This document shows positions 34,645 through 42,151 of a stretch of 45,690 nt of DNA, piece by piece. Each line of letters opens with the position of its first letter. The first letter of the stretch is position 1. Location: assembly GCA_040905025.1 (NCBI GenBank), contig JBBDSJ010000041.1:1-45690 (forward strand). Reading direction: 5' to 3'. The position numbers and the translations under genes were made by a program. Under the pieces are notes generated by a model. The model was not told the origin of the DNA. It did not search any database and saw only the letters and a list, made by a program, of their open reading frames with translations. This DNA is from JBBDSJ01 sp040905025. GTDB taxonomy: Bacteria > Pseudomonadota > Gammaproteobacteria > Methylohalomonadales > Methylohalomonadaceae.

Positions 34645-36685
34645 TGTTTTCCTCGGCTACCTTGCGGGCAAGGAAAGCGATACCTTCCGCCATGCGTTTT
34701 TCCCACGGATCGGGAGACGTTAATTCCGGCAAGCGACCACGATCTTTCTTGAACTTCACGGCCCGCATCGCCAGCTCCCGTGCTTCTTCCTCGCTGAGAT
34801 TCACCTTTTTCGCGGCAATCACCGCGGCAACCTGCTTCAGGCTGTTTTCCGTCATCGCCTTGGCGAGAATCGCATACGCCTCGCTGAACGGGTTGATGCG
34901 GTCGATCAGATCAATATCCAGGTCGCGCACGTCCATGGCAAATTTCCTGACACCATCGACAAAAGCGGTACTGCCTCCGGGTGCTGAATCTTCGCCCTGA
35001 TTAATGATCTCTTTGGCCTTCTGGGTAAGATTTAACGCGGCAATCGCGTACTGGCGAATGGCCTCATGGTCTTCTGCATCCAGTTCCGGGTATTTGTCTT
35101 TTACAATCTTGCCCATGCGTACCTGGGTTAATTCTTCCGGGATCATTTCCTCGTCAAACAGGCCGCGTTCAAGCGCGGTTTTATCCTGCACAAAGGCGGT
35201 AATCACCTCGTTCAGGTCTTCCTGACAGATACGTTGTGCATCCTTGCTCTTTGGTTCGACCAGCCCTTTAATCTCTATCTGAAACTGGCCGGTGGCTTCA
35301 TTAAAACCGACATTGCTGCCATTGGGATCATAGCCCTTTTCGCCATAGTCAAAGCCTTGCACGGGAGCACTTTGGCTGTTTTTAGGTGTGAAGTTGAATT
35401 TTGGCGCAAGTACCTGCTCCATCAGCAAACTGGCGGCAATGGCCTTTAAGGTATCATTGACCGCATCGGTAACGGCCTCTTCCGAGGCATCCGGCTCGGC
35501 AATCAGGTTGGTAAAACGTGCATGGGTTTTCCCTTTCGCATCACGGGTGGCGCGCCCGATGATCTGGATAATCTCGGTCAGGCTGGAACGGTAACCTACC
35601 GTCAACGCATGTTCGCACCAGATCCAGTCGAAACCTTCTTTGGCCATACCCAGGGCGATGATGATATCCACATGATCACGGTCTACGTTGGTTGCCTGAC
35701 GTTTCAATGATGCCGAGATTTTATCGCGTCTGGCCGGCTCATCATCCACCAGATCAGCGATTTTCAGCACCTTGCCGTTTGCTGTCTTCACCAGATGAAA
35801 CCCTGTTTCAGGATCGGTGCCCTGCCAGTCACCCAGTTCTTCAATAATATGCTCGACTTCCTTGATTTTGTCTTTGGTGCTTTCACGGGCATTGACATTG
35901 GGGATATGAATGATGGTTTTTTCATTCGGGTCCAGTACGTTCAAAATGTCATCGGCGTAGGAACCGGAATAAAAGTAATAACCAATCTCCAGGGTCTTGA
36001 GATAGTCGTAACCGTTGAGCTGTTCGTAATAGGTGTAGGTGACCGTATCAAACCTGGCCTCATCCAGTGGCGAAAGCACCGCTTCGGCATCGCCCCGGAA
36101 ATAGGAACCGGTCATGGCGATAATATGCGCCTTGTCGCGGGTGATGAACTGCCCCAGATGCGCACCCAGTTTGTTATCGGGGTTGGCACTGACATGGTGG
36201 AATTCATCGACGGCGATCAGGCAATCATCAAAGGCTTCTACGCCATAACGATCCACCGCGAAACGGAATGTGGCATGGGTGCAAACCAGTACCCGGTCAT
36301 CACTGTCCAGGAAGGCCTTGACCGAATTGACCTTGCCACCGTCTTCACCGGGCGCATTGCATAAATTCCATTTGGGCGACACTTCCCAGTCCCAATAAAA
36401 GCCGTATTGGCTTAAGGGTTCGCTGTTGAAGCTGGCACCGATGGATTTTTCCGGCACAACGATAATGGCTTTTTTAACATCCTGATTATGGAGTTTGTCC
36501 AGTGCGATAAACATCAGCGCACGGCTTTTACCGGACGCGGGCGGTGATTTAATCAGCAGATATTGTTCGCCACGTTTCTCAAAGGCCCGCGCCTGCATGA
36601 CACGCATACCCAGCTCATTGGACTGTTTCGAGCTGCCGTTCCGGGCATAAGTGACCGTTACCGCGGGTATTTTTTTATGTCCCAT
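34637..36685 (-). CDS. Superfamily 2 helicase (DEAH-like), partner of the GIY-YIG nuclease
   Basis: About 682 residues from the ATG at 36685, chosen over 36688 because GGAG lies 6 nt upstream. Motif I SPPASGKSR (near residue 50), motif II VDEFHHVSANP (a DEFH variant of DEAH), motif III AMTGSYFRGD, motif V-VI region ALTVGYRSSLTEIIQIIGRA with TRDAKG. The C-terminal 250 residues are helical with no recognised nuclease domain. The downstream gene encodes a GIY-YIG nuclease with an 8-bp overlap. A helicase/nuclease operon at an island edge suggests defence, possibly a new or little-described type. It is not a type I or III restriction subunit by any motif I can see. Confidence 0.85.
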   Translation of the reverse strand: MGHKKIPAVTVTYARNGSSKQSNELGMRVMQARAFEKRGEQYLLIKSPPASGKSRALMFIALDKLHNQDVKKAIIVVPEKSIGASFNSEPLSQYGFYWDWEVSPKWNLCNAPGEDGGKVNSVKAFLDSDDRVLVCTHATFRFAVDRYGVEAFDDCLIAVDEFHHVSANPDNKLGAHLGQFITRDKAHIIAMTGSYFRGDAEAVLSPLDEARFDTVTYTYYEQLNGYDYLKTLEIGYYFYSGSYADDILNVLDPNEKTIIHIPNVNARESTKDKIKEVEHIIEELGDWQGTDPETGFHLVKTANGKVLKIADLVDDEPARRDKISASLKRQATNVDRDHVDIIIALGMAKEGFDWIWCEHALTVGYRSSLTEIIQIIGRATRDAKGKTHARFTNLIAEPDASEEAVTDAVNDTLKAIAASLLMEQVLAPKFNFTPKNSQSAPVQGFDYGEKGYDPNGSNVGFNEATGQFQIEIKGLVEPKSKDAQRICQEDLNEVITAFVQDKTALERGLFDEEMIPEELTQVRMGKIVKDKYPELDAEDHEAIRQYAIAALNLTQKAKEIINQGEDSAPGGSTAFVDGVRKFAMDVRDLDIDLIDRINPFSEAYAILAKAMTENSLKQVAAVIAAKKVNLSEEEARELAMRAVKFKKDRGRLPELTSPDPWEKRMAEGIAFLARKVAEENNG

Positions 36686-36727
36686 CATGTTCTCCGGTTA
36701 GTACACATGGTCATGATTGCCAATATT

Positions 36728-37636
36728 TTAAAGTCCCAACGTCTCTTTAAGTTTGTTCAGCATCTTATTATGTTTTTTACTATCCATTTTCCTGATATTC
36801 TGCAATTTCCACTGCAATGCCGGTAACTGTTCAATTCCTTCCAGCGGCATGAGTGTCCAGTCCGGGCGCCCTTCTTTTATCAAGACCAGGAATTTTCTTT
36901 CATCTTCTTCCAAAATCTCATTGATGGTGTTAATCAATGTTTCTCTGGTATCCAGTAGTGTATCAAGGTCAATGGCTTCAACAGCCATGCCCTGAAATTG
37001 TTTATCAAAAATACCTTTGATATTTTGACGTGCCGGATCAAGTAATTCGTGAACCGGCCGTGTGTGACTCGCAAGGTAAATGATAAATGCACGGCGAATA
37101 TCATCAGTGATCCCGCCATTATTGAACAAGTGATAAATATCGAACAAATCTCTGGGATGTTGCCTGTCCAGTGCAGCACATATTTTTCCGCCATACAGAT
37201 CAGCATTTGAAAGAGTTTGCACCGAAGCCGACATTTCAAATGTCTCTTCCGCGCTTGGGCAAAGATCACGGACTTCAGCAGGATAGACGCCGCCACGCAG
37301 GATAGTATTGGGCTCAATCTTGATTTGTGCCTTTGGTGTGGTAACCGTAAGTTTCACAATGAACTTATCCTGTTTCCCTGTAGTTATTTTAACTTCTGAT
37401 AAAGCACGGCTGATATCCTCACTGATTTGTTGCAAAGCTGATTCGATCTGTTCCAGCGTTTGTTGACGAGGCCCAACCGGTAACCAGGTTAAATCAATAT
37501 CAACTGATAAACGTGGCATATCCAGTACAAAGAGATTGCTCGCCGTGCCGCCTTTCAATGCGAAGTCGGTCTGTTTGTTGATTGCCGGTAAACATTGCAA
37601 CAGCAACCCCGCCTGGGCCAGATACATTTGATCCAT
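36728..37636 (-). CDS. abiEii: AbiEii-type nucleotidyltransferase toxin
   Basis: Type IV toxin of the AbiE system; members transfer nucleotides (reported onto tRNA) to stop growth. 302 residues. The nucleotidyltransferase signature is LKGGTASNLF followed by RLSVDIDLTW with metal-binding Asp46 and Asp48. Also typical are the DLYGGKICAALDRQHPRDLF block and the C-terminal helical domain. Paired with the AbiEi gene 12 bp upstream on the same strand, which should express and regulate both. Confidence 0.92.
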   Translation of the reverse strand: MDQMYLAQAGLLLQCLPAINKQTDFALKGGTASNLFVLDMPRLSVDIDLTWLPVGPRQQTLEQIESALQQISEDISRALSEVKITTGKQDKFIVKLTVTTPKAQIKIEPNTILRGGVYPAEVRDLCPSAEETFEMSASVQTLSNADLYGGKICAALDRQHPRDLFDIYHLFNNGGITDDIRRAFIIYLASHTRPVHELLDPARQNIKGIFDKQFQGMAVEAIDLDTLLDTRETLINTINEILEEDERKFLVLIKEGRPDWTLMPLEGIEQLPALQWKLQNIRKMDSKKHNKMLNKLKETLGL

Positions 37637-37648
37637 TCCTGACTCCCT

Positions 37649-38431
37649 TTAATCTTTTTCCCGGTTTTTATCCAGTGGCACAGTTATCTGGTATTTGCCG
37701 TCGAGACGGCCACCTTTTATAAACACGCGTTTACCGCTGCCAAAATTTATTTTACTGATATCAAGTTTCTTCAGCCAGCCGTGTTGATGATATTCAGCCA
37801 GCCACATAAAGTAGCGTTTAACTTTCACTGACTGACAGGATTCCAGCAGTTGTTGCACCAGTTTTGGCCTGAGCGTGGCCATGCTTTCCATCGCCACATC
37901 CAAATCCTCGGCTACTACATATTTCGGAAACAGGTATATCAATTCCATCATGGCGCGTTCCGGTGCAGATATCGTTATGGAATAGTTGTCCCGTTTATAT
38001 TGTGTTAATCCCGATGGGCCGGCATTTTCAAATAGCCCCGTATTCACACAGATAAACTTTTCCTGCCACGGACCTTCGGAAAACCAGCCGGGCAAGGTTT
38101 CCTTAGGCGCACCAAACAGGATGACCGTTTGATTTTTTCCCAGCATTAAATAATGAGCCAGACCGCGCATAGCCAGCGCGGTTTGCGCCCCTGGGTGGAT
38201 GCTGAGCCCCAACCGGGTTTGCAACGCATACAAGGCACCAAGCCAGTCAACCTTATCACCCCGGCGCACAAACGCACCCCGGCCCAGCCTTTCCAGCCAG
38301 CCGCTTTTGCAATAGGCATCCGCCAGTTGCCGGTATATTTCCTGCTCATTCAGCCACGGCTGGACAGCAACGGTGCCGGGAGGCCAGTTTGTCAGCAGTT
38401 GGTTTAATTTATTGCCATTTTGTCTATTCAT
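37649..38431 (-). CDS. abiEi: AbiEi-type antitoxin/transcriptional repressor
   Basis: 260 residues from the ATG at 38431; an in-frame TTG at 38440 is less likely. N-terminal winged-helix domain (SGWLERLGRGAFVRRGDK) and C-terminal AbiEi domain (MRGLAHYLMLGKNQTVILFG, ISAPERAMMELIYLFPKYVV) are visible. AbiEi binds inverted repeats in its promoter and represses the operon while neutralising the AbiEii toxin. Candidate operator boxes lie just upstream. Confidence 0.9.
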   Translation of the reverse strand: MNRQNGNKLNQLLTNWPPGTVAVQPWLNEQEIYRQLADAYCKSGWLERLGRGAFVRRGDKVDWLGALYALQTRLGLSIHPGAQTALAMRGLAHYLMLGKNQTVILFGAPKETLPGWFSEGPWQEKFICVNTGLFENAGPSGLTQYKRDNYSITISAPERAMMELIYLFPKYVVAEDLDVAMESMATLRPKLVQQLLESCQSVKVKRYFMWLAEYHQHGWLKKLDISKINFGSGKRVFIKGGRLDGKYQITVPLDKNREKD

Positions 38432-38432
38432 A

Positions 38433-38499
38433 CTGGACAAAATAGCTTAAATATAAACTATGTCCAGCAATTAGTTTAAGATAATTTGTAAATGTCCAA
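38433..38499 (-). promoter_or_regulatory. Candidate AbiEi operator/promoter
   Basis: CTGGACA (38433-38439) and TGTCCAG (38461-38467) form a perfect 7-bp inverted repeat spaced 21 bp, with a third TGTCCA at 38493-38498, in an AT-rich stretch containing a TATATT -10-like element. AbiEi-type repressors bind such paired boxes. The site overlaps the abiEi start. Confidence 0.55.
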
Positions 38500-38672
38500 T
38501 TAAATTAGACTTTTTACGATAAATATAAACCGGCAAGGGACTGCCCCTGACTCCCGCCTATGCAATTTGCCCGCAGGGAGCACAGGCAAAGTGGACAGGT
38601 CGCTGTATTGGGGAAGGCACAACTGAATCCCTGGTCAATCGTTACTGAATAATCCTGCCCATTAAAAACCCC

Positions 38673-38818
38673 TGACAACTGTTGATACCCGGACAGATAT
38701 GACATCGCCCTCGAAAGAGGGCGTTTCTTCCAGCCTTGCCAGTCTTGTTTCCAATTTAATAAATCCCCTGCATATACGGCCAATCGGGAAATGAATTTAT
38801 CGTGGTCTGTCCCGGTAT
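38673..38818. repeat. 146-bp repeat, copy r1
   Basis: Same length as 42005-42150 and, by eye, about 90% identical. Contains CGCCCTC-GAAA-GAGGGCG (38706-38723), a GC stem with a GAAA tetraloop followed by TTTCTT, a plus-strand terminator-like hairpin. The right end (ATTTATCGTGGTCTGTCCC) recurs in r2 and r3. It separates divergent abiE and hicBA promoters. No other feature is seen in 38500-38881. Confidence 0.75.
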
Positions 38819-38881
38819 GTTTCCATATGCATTTGTGCTATCTTTCAGTAAACACTTAGAATGCAGGGCTTATAAGTAGCC

Positions 38882-39016
38882 ATGTTCCAACAATGCATTC
38901 TGCCCGCTATGGACTTTCAAGACCGCTTGGCCACGCTCCGCGAGGAACCGGTTCAAGGGATGATTATTGAATATGAATACGGTTCTGGAATAAGGTCGTT
39001 TACTACAAGAGAATAA
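38882..39016 (+). CDS. Possible 44-residue ORF upstream of hicB
   Basis: An ATG at 38882 (or 38909) opens a short frame that ends 4 nt before the hicB start. Middle: MDFQDRLATLREEPVQGMI, then IEYEYGSGIRSF. No ribosome-binding site is obvious and no family is recognised. It may be a leader ORF of the hicBA transcript or a fragment of a lost gene. Confidence 0.3.
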   Translation: MFQQCILPAMDFQDRLATLREEPVQGMIIEYEYGSGIRSFTTRE

Positions 39017-39020
39017 CGCG

Positions 39021-39251
39021 ATGGAACAGATTGTGAATTTACATATCGAGAAACTACCGGAAGGCGTATATCTCGCCACCACGGACGACATCCCCGGCCT
39101 CGTCGCCCAGGGGCGTACCGTGACCGAGACCCTCGAGATCGCTCGGGATGTCGCCAAGAAACTCCTGGAAGCGCAGACCGAACGTCACGACCATCGCCCA
39201 CTCAAGCAAACCGGGGACTCATTCGATTACCCGCTGGTGGTCAGCGGCTGA
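39021..39251 (+). CDS. hicB: HicB-like antitoxin
   Basis: 76 residues. The partial RNase H-like fold of HicB antitoxins: LPEGVYLATTDDIPGLVAQG, then TVTETLEIARDVAKKLLE. No C-terminal DNA-binding domain is apparent, so it is the short type. The hicA gene begins at the next base after its stop. Neutralises HicA by direct binding and usually represses the operon. Confidence 0.85.
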   Translation: MEQIVNLHIEKLPEGVYLATTDDIPGLVAQGRTVTETLEIARDVAKKLLEAQTERHDHRPLKQTGDSFDYPLVVSG

Positions 39252-39476
39252 ATGGGACGATTATCCGGATTTAAATACCGGCAGATCATAAAACGGCTAA
39301 AGAACCTGGGCTTTGAGTTTGACCGTCAGGCTGCAGGCTCACACGAGATCTGGTACAACCCCGATACCCACCGCTATACCACCATCCCCAATCATCCCGG
39401 CGATATGCCGGAAGGCACACTCAAGGCCATATTAAAACAGGCCGGTGTTGCCAATGAGGCGTTTTTGAACCAATAA
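39252..39476 (+). CDS. hicA: HicA-like mRNA interferase toxin
   Basis: 74 residues with the double-stranded RNA-binding-like fold of HicA: KYRQIIKRLKNLGFEFDRQ, catalytic His31 in AGSHEIWYNP, and the PNHPGDMPEGTLKAILKQAG end. It cleaves mRNA when not bound by HicB. Starts directly after the hicB stop. The order antitoxin-toxin is reversed from the classical hicAB but common in HicBA-type pairs. Confidence 0.88.
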   Translation: MGRLSGFKYRQIIKRLKNLGFEFDRQAAGSHEIWYNPDTHRYTTIPNHPGDMPEGTLKAILKQAGVANEAFLNQ

Positions 39477-39523
39477 TTACTGTGGTACGTCCCCGATTAC
39501 TCATGACCCTGACGAATCCTTAA

Positions 39524-39584
39524 CAAACCTCTTGTATATATGGCCAATCAGGAAATGGATTTATCGTGGTCTGTCCCGGTATAT
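39524..39584. repeat. Partial repeat r2
   Basis: About 60 bp matching the right end of r1 and r3, including ATTTATCGTGGTCTGTCCC. It abuts the stop of the minus-strand gene at 39590, as r3 abuts 42152. Confidence 0.7.
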
Positions 39585-39589
39585 ACCGA

Positions 39590-40138
39590 TTACTTCCCCA
39601 ATTTTTTTCTTTGAAGTTCAATTATAGCTCCAATAATTGAACCACGCACTGTTGGTTTCCAAATTTGTGAGCCAGAATTGGTGCGGCTTTCTTCTACATA
39701 CCCCTCTCTTTGTAAAAGTTCTAATGTGTTTAATGCATCGCTGGGTTTTTGGGATGTTGCTTTTGCAATACCACCTACTGAACGCCATGTATATTTGCCA
39801 TTTGTAAGGGCCAGAAGTGCTTCCTGAACATGTTCGTCCTCTGCTTCAAGCCTAATTAGTTCTTCAGGTAAGTCCTCTAATTTTTGATCTAGATCTGGCT
39901 CTGTTTCCTTATCAATTACTGCTTGCATTTGGTCTTTCATTTTTGCAGAAAACCCTGCCCCGCTGAATTCCGCAATTTTATCAATATTCGAGAAAGCCAT
40001 GCCCAAAGCCCCCGCCAATATTGAGAGTCCCATTTCAGTTGCCATGGCCATATAACCAAATACAGAAGAAACACCCAGCAAAATTATGGCTGAGGAGAGC
40101 ATCAGCACTGTGTTAAAGCTAGGCATATATTTCTTCAT
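39590..40138 (-). CDS. Membrane protein with C-terminal winged-helix domain, unknown
   Basis: 182 residues: two N-terminal hydrophobic helices (NTVLMLSSAIILLGVSSVFG, MGLSILAGALGMAFS), an acidic middle (ETEPDLDQKLEDLPEE), then a winged-helix-like domain (VGGIAKATSQKPSDALNTLE, LLQREGYVEES). The start lies 4 nt inside the boundary of the attC candidate 40142-40195; a start at 40126 is also possible. First (leftmost) gene of the candidate cassette array. Not a recognised family. Confidence 0.7.
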   Translation of the reverse strand: MKKYMPSFNTVLMLSSAIILLGVSSVFGYMAMATEMGLSILAGALGMAFSNIDKIAEFSGAGFSAKMKDQMQAVIDKETEPDLDQKLEDLPEELIRLEAEDEHVQEALLALTNGKYTWRSVGGIAKATSQKPSDALNTLELLQREGYVEESRTNSGSQIWKPTVRGSIIGAIIELQRKKLGK

Positions 40139-40141
40139 GGC

Positions 40142-40195
40142 GTATAACGGCGCACCTCAAGCGCGCGTCAGTGCGTCGCCTTGGAGACGTTGTGA
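40142..40195 (-). other. attC-like site e (54 bp)
   Basis: On the minus strand: TCACAAC (R'' box, imperfect) and GTTATAC (R' box) at the ends; the 5' arm CTCcAAGgCGaCGC pairs with GCGCGCTTGAG if three bases stay unpaired. Extra bases in the 5' arm of the top strand are the hallmark of attC. It lies 8 nt after a stop and 4 nt before the next start. Confidence 0.72.
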
Positions 40196-40202
40196 TGAGG
40201 CA

Positions 40203-40856
40203 TTATTCCTGAACCTCTGCACGCCCACGGTATTGTTGAATCTCATAGGGTAGCGTATAGAGATATCGCAAGAGAAAGTCGAGAAATCGTACGATATCGC
40301 GTGCATCTTGTGGAGCGGTCGCCTCCTGAGCCGGAGCGGGATGCGCGGCGTCATTTCCAAGCTCTCGGACATGGTCAGACCACTCGCGCATAATTGGCGG
40401 CAGAATGCCCTTCTGGGCCAGATCGTCGGTTTCTTCTTTTAGCGTCCGACCTTGAGCACCGTTCTCCCGGAACGCGACTTGCAAAGCGCTACGGGCCATA
40501 AGCGCTGCGGCATCCCAGTTTTGGTCCCGGAGGTTACGTTTCGCCTGAAGCCAGTACCGCCCAACAGCTTCTGGCCAGTAGTCTGGATAGTTCTCAAGCT
40601 TTAGGGGCCAGGGGAGAACTTCGTAGTCATGAAGCCGATCCCCAGCCGACCACAACACAAGAACGTACCCCTTGCAGTTCCCACATTCAAACGTGTCGAA
40701 ATTAAGTCGCTTCTCGGCATTAGGTTGTTTCTTCTCATGGTGGGAGACGCGCTGCCAGTTGCCGCGCTCCAAACAGAAGGCACACGTAATCTGATAGAGC
40801 GCAAGCTCGTTTCCGTGATACCCCCGTCCTTCACCGATATCCCACCAACTTTCCAT
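40203..40856 (-). CDS. DUF4145 domain-containing protein
   Basis: 217 residues from the ATG at 40856. N-terminal zinc-ribbon-like region (ITCAFCLERGNW ... FECGNCKGYV: two Cys-x2-Cys pairs) followed by a helical DUF4145 domain with HVRELGNDAAHPA, DARDIVRFLDFLL. DUF4145 proteins occur often in defence and mobile islands and are thought to be HEPN-like; the R-x3-N-x3-H signature here fits that. The ribosome-binding site GGAG, 7 nt before the ATG, lies inside the preceding attC. Confidence 0.8.
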   Translation of the reverse strand: MESWWDIGEGRGYHGNELALYQITCAFCLERGNWQRVSHHEKKQPNAEKRLNFDTFECGNCKGYVLVLWSAGDRLHDYEVLPWPLKLENYPDYWPEAVGRYWLQAKRNLRDQNWDAAALMARSALQVAFRENGAQGRTLKEETDDLAQKGILPPIMREWSDHVRELGNDAAHPAPAQEATAPQDARDIVRFLDFLLRYLYTLPYEIQQYRGRAEVQE

Positions 40857-40898
40857 CAACGCACTCCAGAACCTGCATCTGCGTCATAAGTGTTAGAT
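40854..40898 (-). other. attC-like site d (short, 45 bp)
   Basis: Minus strand: R'' ATCTAAC (40898-40892) right after the stop of the 40900-41103 gene, R' GTTGATG (40860-40854, one base off consensus) overlapping the next ATG. AACACT pairs with AGTGcGTT with one bulged base; inner CAGA/TCTG. The 8 bases before R'' (CAAATAGC) complement those after the GTTAGAT at 41695-41701, extending the stem in a circular cassette. Confidence 0.6.
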
Positions 40899-40899
40899 G

Positions 40900-41103
40900 C
40901 TATTTGCCACAGCAGGGACATCCTCCAGGAGAAGGCCCAAAGTTCACCGAACTTTTCACGGTTCGGGTGACGTCTTCGTTCAGCGACTTCCTAAGTTCTT
41001 GATTGCCTTTTTGATACTTGTTTAGATCGTCGATGAACTCTGACCTGTCCGAGGTTGACAGGGCCAAATAGCCTTTTAAAACAGCTGCTACGTTCTTGTT
41101 CAT
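40900..41103 (-). CDS. Small cysteine-tailed protein with SLATT partner
   Basis: 67 residues: a helix (AAVLKGYLALSTSDRSEFID) and a C-terminal CPCCGK metal-binding-like tail. TAGGAGGA lies 6 nt before the ATG and overlaps the stop of the upstream SLATT gene, showing translational coupling. It probably works with the SLATT protein. No family name I can support. Confidence 0.72.
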   Translation of the reverse strand: MNKNVAAVLKGYLALSTSDRSEFIDDLNKYQKGNQELRKSLNEDVTRTVKSSVNFGPSPGGCPCCGK

Positions 41104-41112
41104 ACTTTCCTC

Positions 41113-41676
41113 CTAGAAGTTTCCGCAGGTATCACACTTTGATGATTTCATGGATTGAGGGGTTTCGCTGCAAGTCAGACAAGATAACTTCATATAGAAA
41201 AGCGTCGACCGCATAGCAAAGCGCTTTTCTTTGTCCGTGATGTGTTGGGCGACGTCAGTGGCCTCCTGACGCTGGTCTTCCGCATCAAGCTCTTTGATCT
41301 TTTCACTGGCGTTATTTGGAGTTCTATCCAGTACTGCTTTCCAGTCATTGTAGAGTTTGGTATTGGATTGAGACGCTCCGACAGCATAGGAGTACCTTTC
41401 ATCCCACCTTGCGACAAGGGACCAGACGGAGACCACGAGCTGCAAAATCATTAGAACGCCGGCAATGACAAACAGGCATGGAACAAAGCTCTGATCCGTT
41501 CCGAATGAAAGGACGGTGCCACCAACAACCAACGGCACAGCTATGCCCAAGAAGGTAATCAGATGGCGCTGCCTAGACAATGTTCGGGCACGCTTCTCAA
41601 ATATTCGACCTGTCCCATACGCGTAGAACGCCCGATCTCGGCAGTGCTTCTTGTCGCCTTCGTTTAGTTCTGGCAC
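41113..41676 (-). CDS. SLATT-type membrane protein, CxxCx(11)CxxC family
   Basis: 187 residues from a GTG with GGGAG 7 nt upstream. Two transmembrane helices (about 38-60 and 68-90: ITFLGIAVPLVVGGTVLSF, FVIAGVLMILQLVVSVWSLV) flanked by SLATT-like segments (RARTLSRQRH, YNDWKAVLDRTPN), then a C-terminal CLTC-x11-CDTC. That spacing defines the NCBI 'mobilome CxxCx(11)CxxC protein' family. SLATT proteins are proposed pore-forming effectors of nucleotide-sensing conflict systems. No sensor gene is adjacent, so its trigger is unknown. Confidence 0.82.
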   Translation of the reverse strand: MPELNEGDKKHCRDRAFYAYGTGRIFEKRARTLSRQRHLITFLGIAVPLVVGGTVLSFGTDQSFVPCLFVIAGVLMILQLVVSVWSLVARWDERYSYAVGASQSNTKLYNDWKAVLDRTPNNASEKIKELDAEDQRQEATDVAQHITDKEKRFAMRSTLFYMKLSCLTCSETPQSMKSSKCDTCGNF

Positions 41677-41694
41677 TGAGGTCTCCCAAATAGC

Positions 41695-41868
41695 ATCTAA
41701 CTACGTATTAACCTGACAGGGTGGATGCAGGTTATTTTTACGCTATCCTGTGCCGAATCTGCACGGTTATCTGGTAAATGTCCAGCAAAGTGTGCCATAT
41801 GTTTTATGTATCCTCCGTAGTAATATTGTAGGTAAAGCAGATTAGTTTAGATTATATTCTGGAATTTT
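41695..41868 (-). repeat. 174-bp repeat, copy A, with promoter and 33-residue ORF
   Basis: About 14 differences from 45463-45636, no indels. On the minus strand: TATAAT (a perfect -10 box) near the right end, CGGAGGATA, then an ATG at 41798 opening a 33-residue frame (start MAHFAGHLPDN) that ends TAG at 41697, and GTTAGAT (41701-41695), an R'-like box. GGAGG lies 13 nt before the ATG. It directly precedes the SLATT operon and probably drives it. Whether the peptide is made is unknown. Confidence 0.75.
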
Positions 41869-42004
41869 AGGGACTTAATTGGCAGCTGCGTCCTGTGTAA
41901 GCCATAAATTAGTAGGCTGTCCCTGAAACACCGCATACCTCATTTGGGGGATAGCAATGCCACAGGATTGCTGTAGCCTTGGCCAGTTAATTTCTGAGGA
42001 GGTA

Positions 42005-42150
42005 TGACAACCGTTGATACCCGGACAGATATGACAACGCCCTCGAAAGCGGGCGTTTCTTCCATCCTTGCCAGACTTATTTCCAATTTACTAAATCCCC
42101 TGCATATACGGACAATCGGGAAATAGATTTATCGTGGTCTGTCTCAGTAT
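42005..42150. repeat. 146-bp repeat, copy r3
   Basis: Matches r1 (38673-38818) along its full length, including the CGCCC/GGGCG stem. It ends 2 nt before the stop of the gene at 42152. The rest of 41869-42004 holds no gene and no attC-like palindrome that I can fold. Confidence 0.75.
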
Positions 42151-42151
42151 A

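Noticed and set aside
36728..38440. Possible type I/III restriction system together with the helicase
   Set aside because: The neighbouring genes are AbiE nucleotidyltransferase and antitoxin; there is no methyltransferase or specificity subunit in the window.
38514..38783. 89-codon frame upstream of abiE
   Set aside because: It lies inside repeat r1 and its terminator-like hairpin, and the matching copy r3 does not carry a comparable extended frame.
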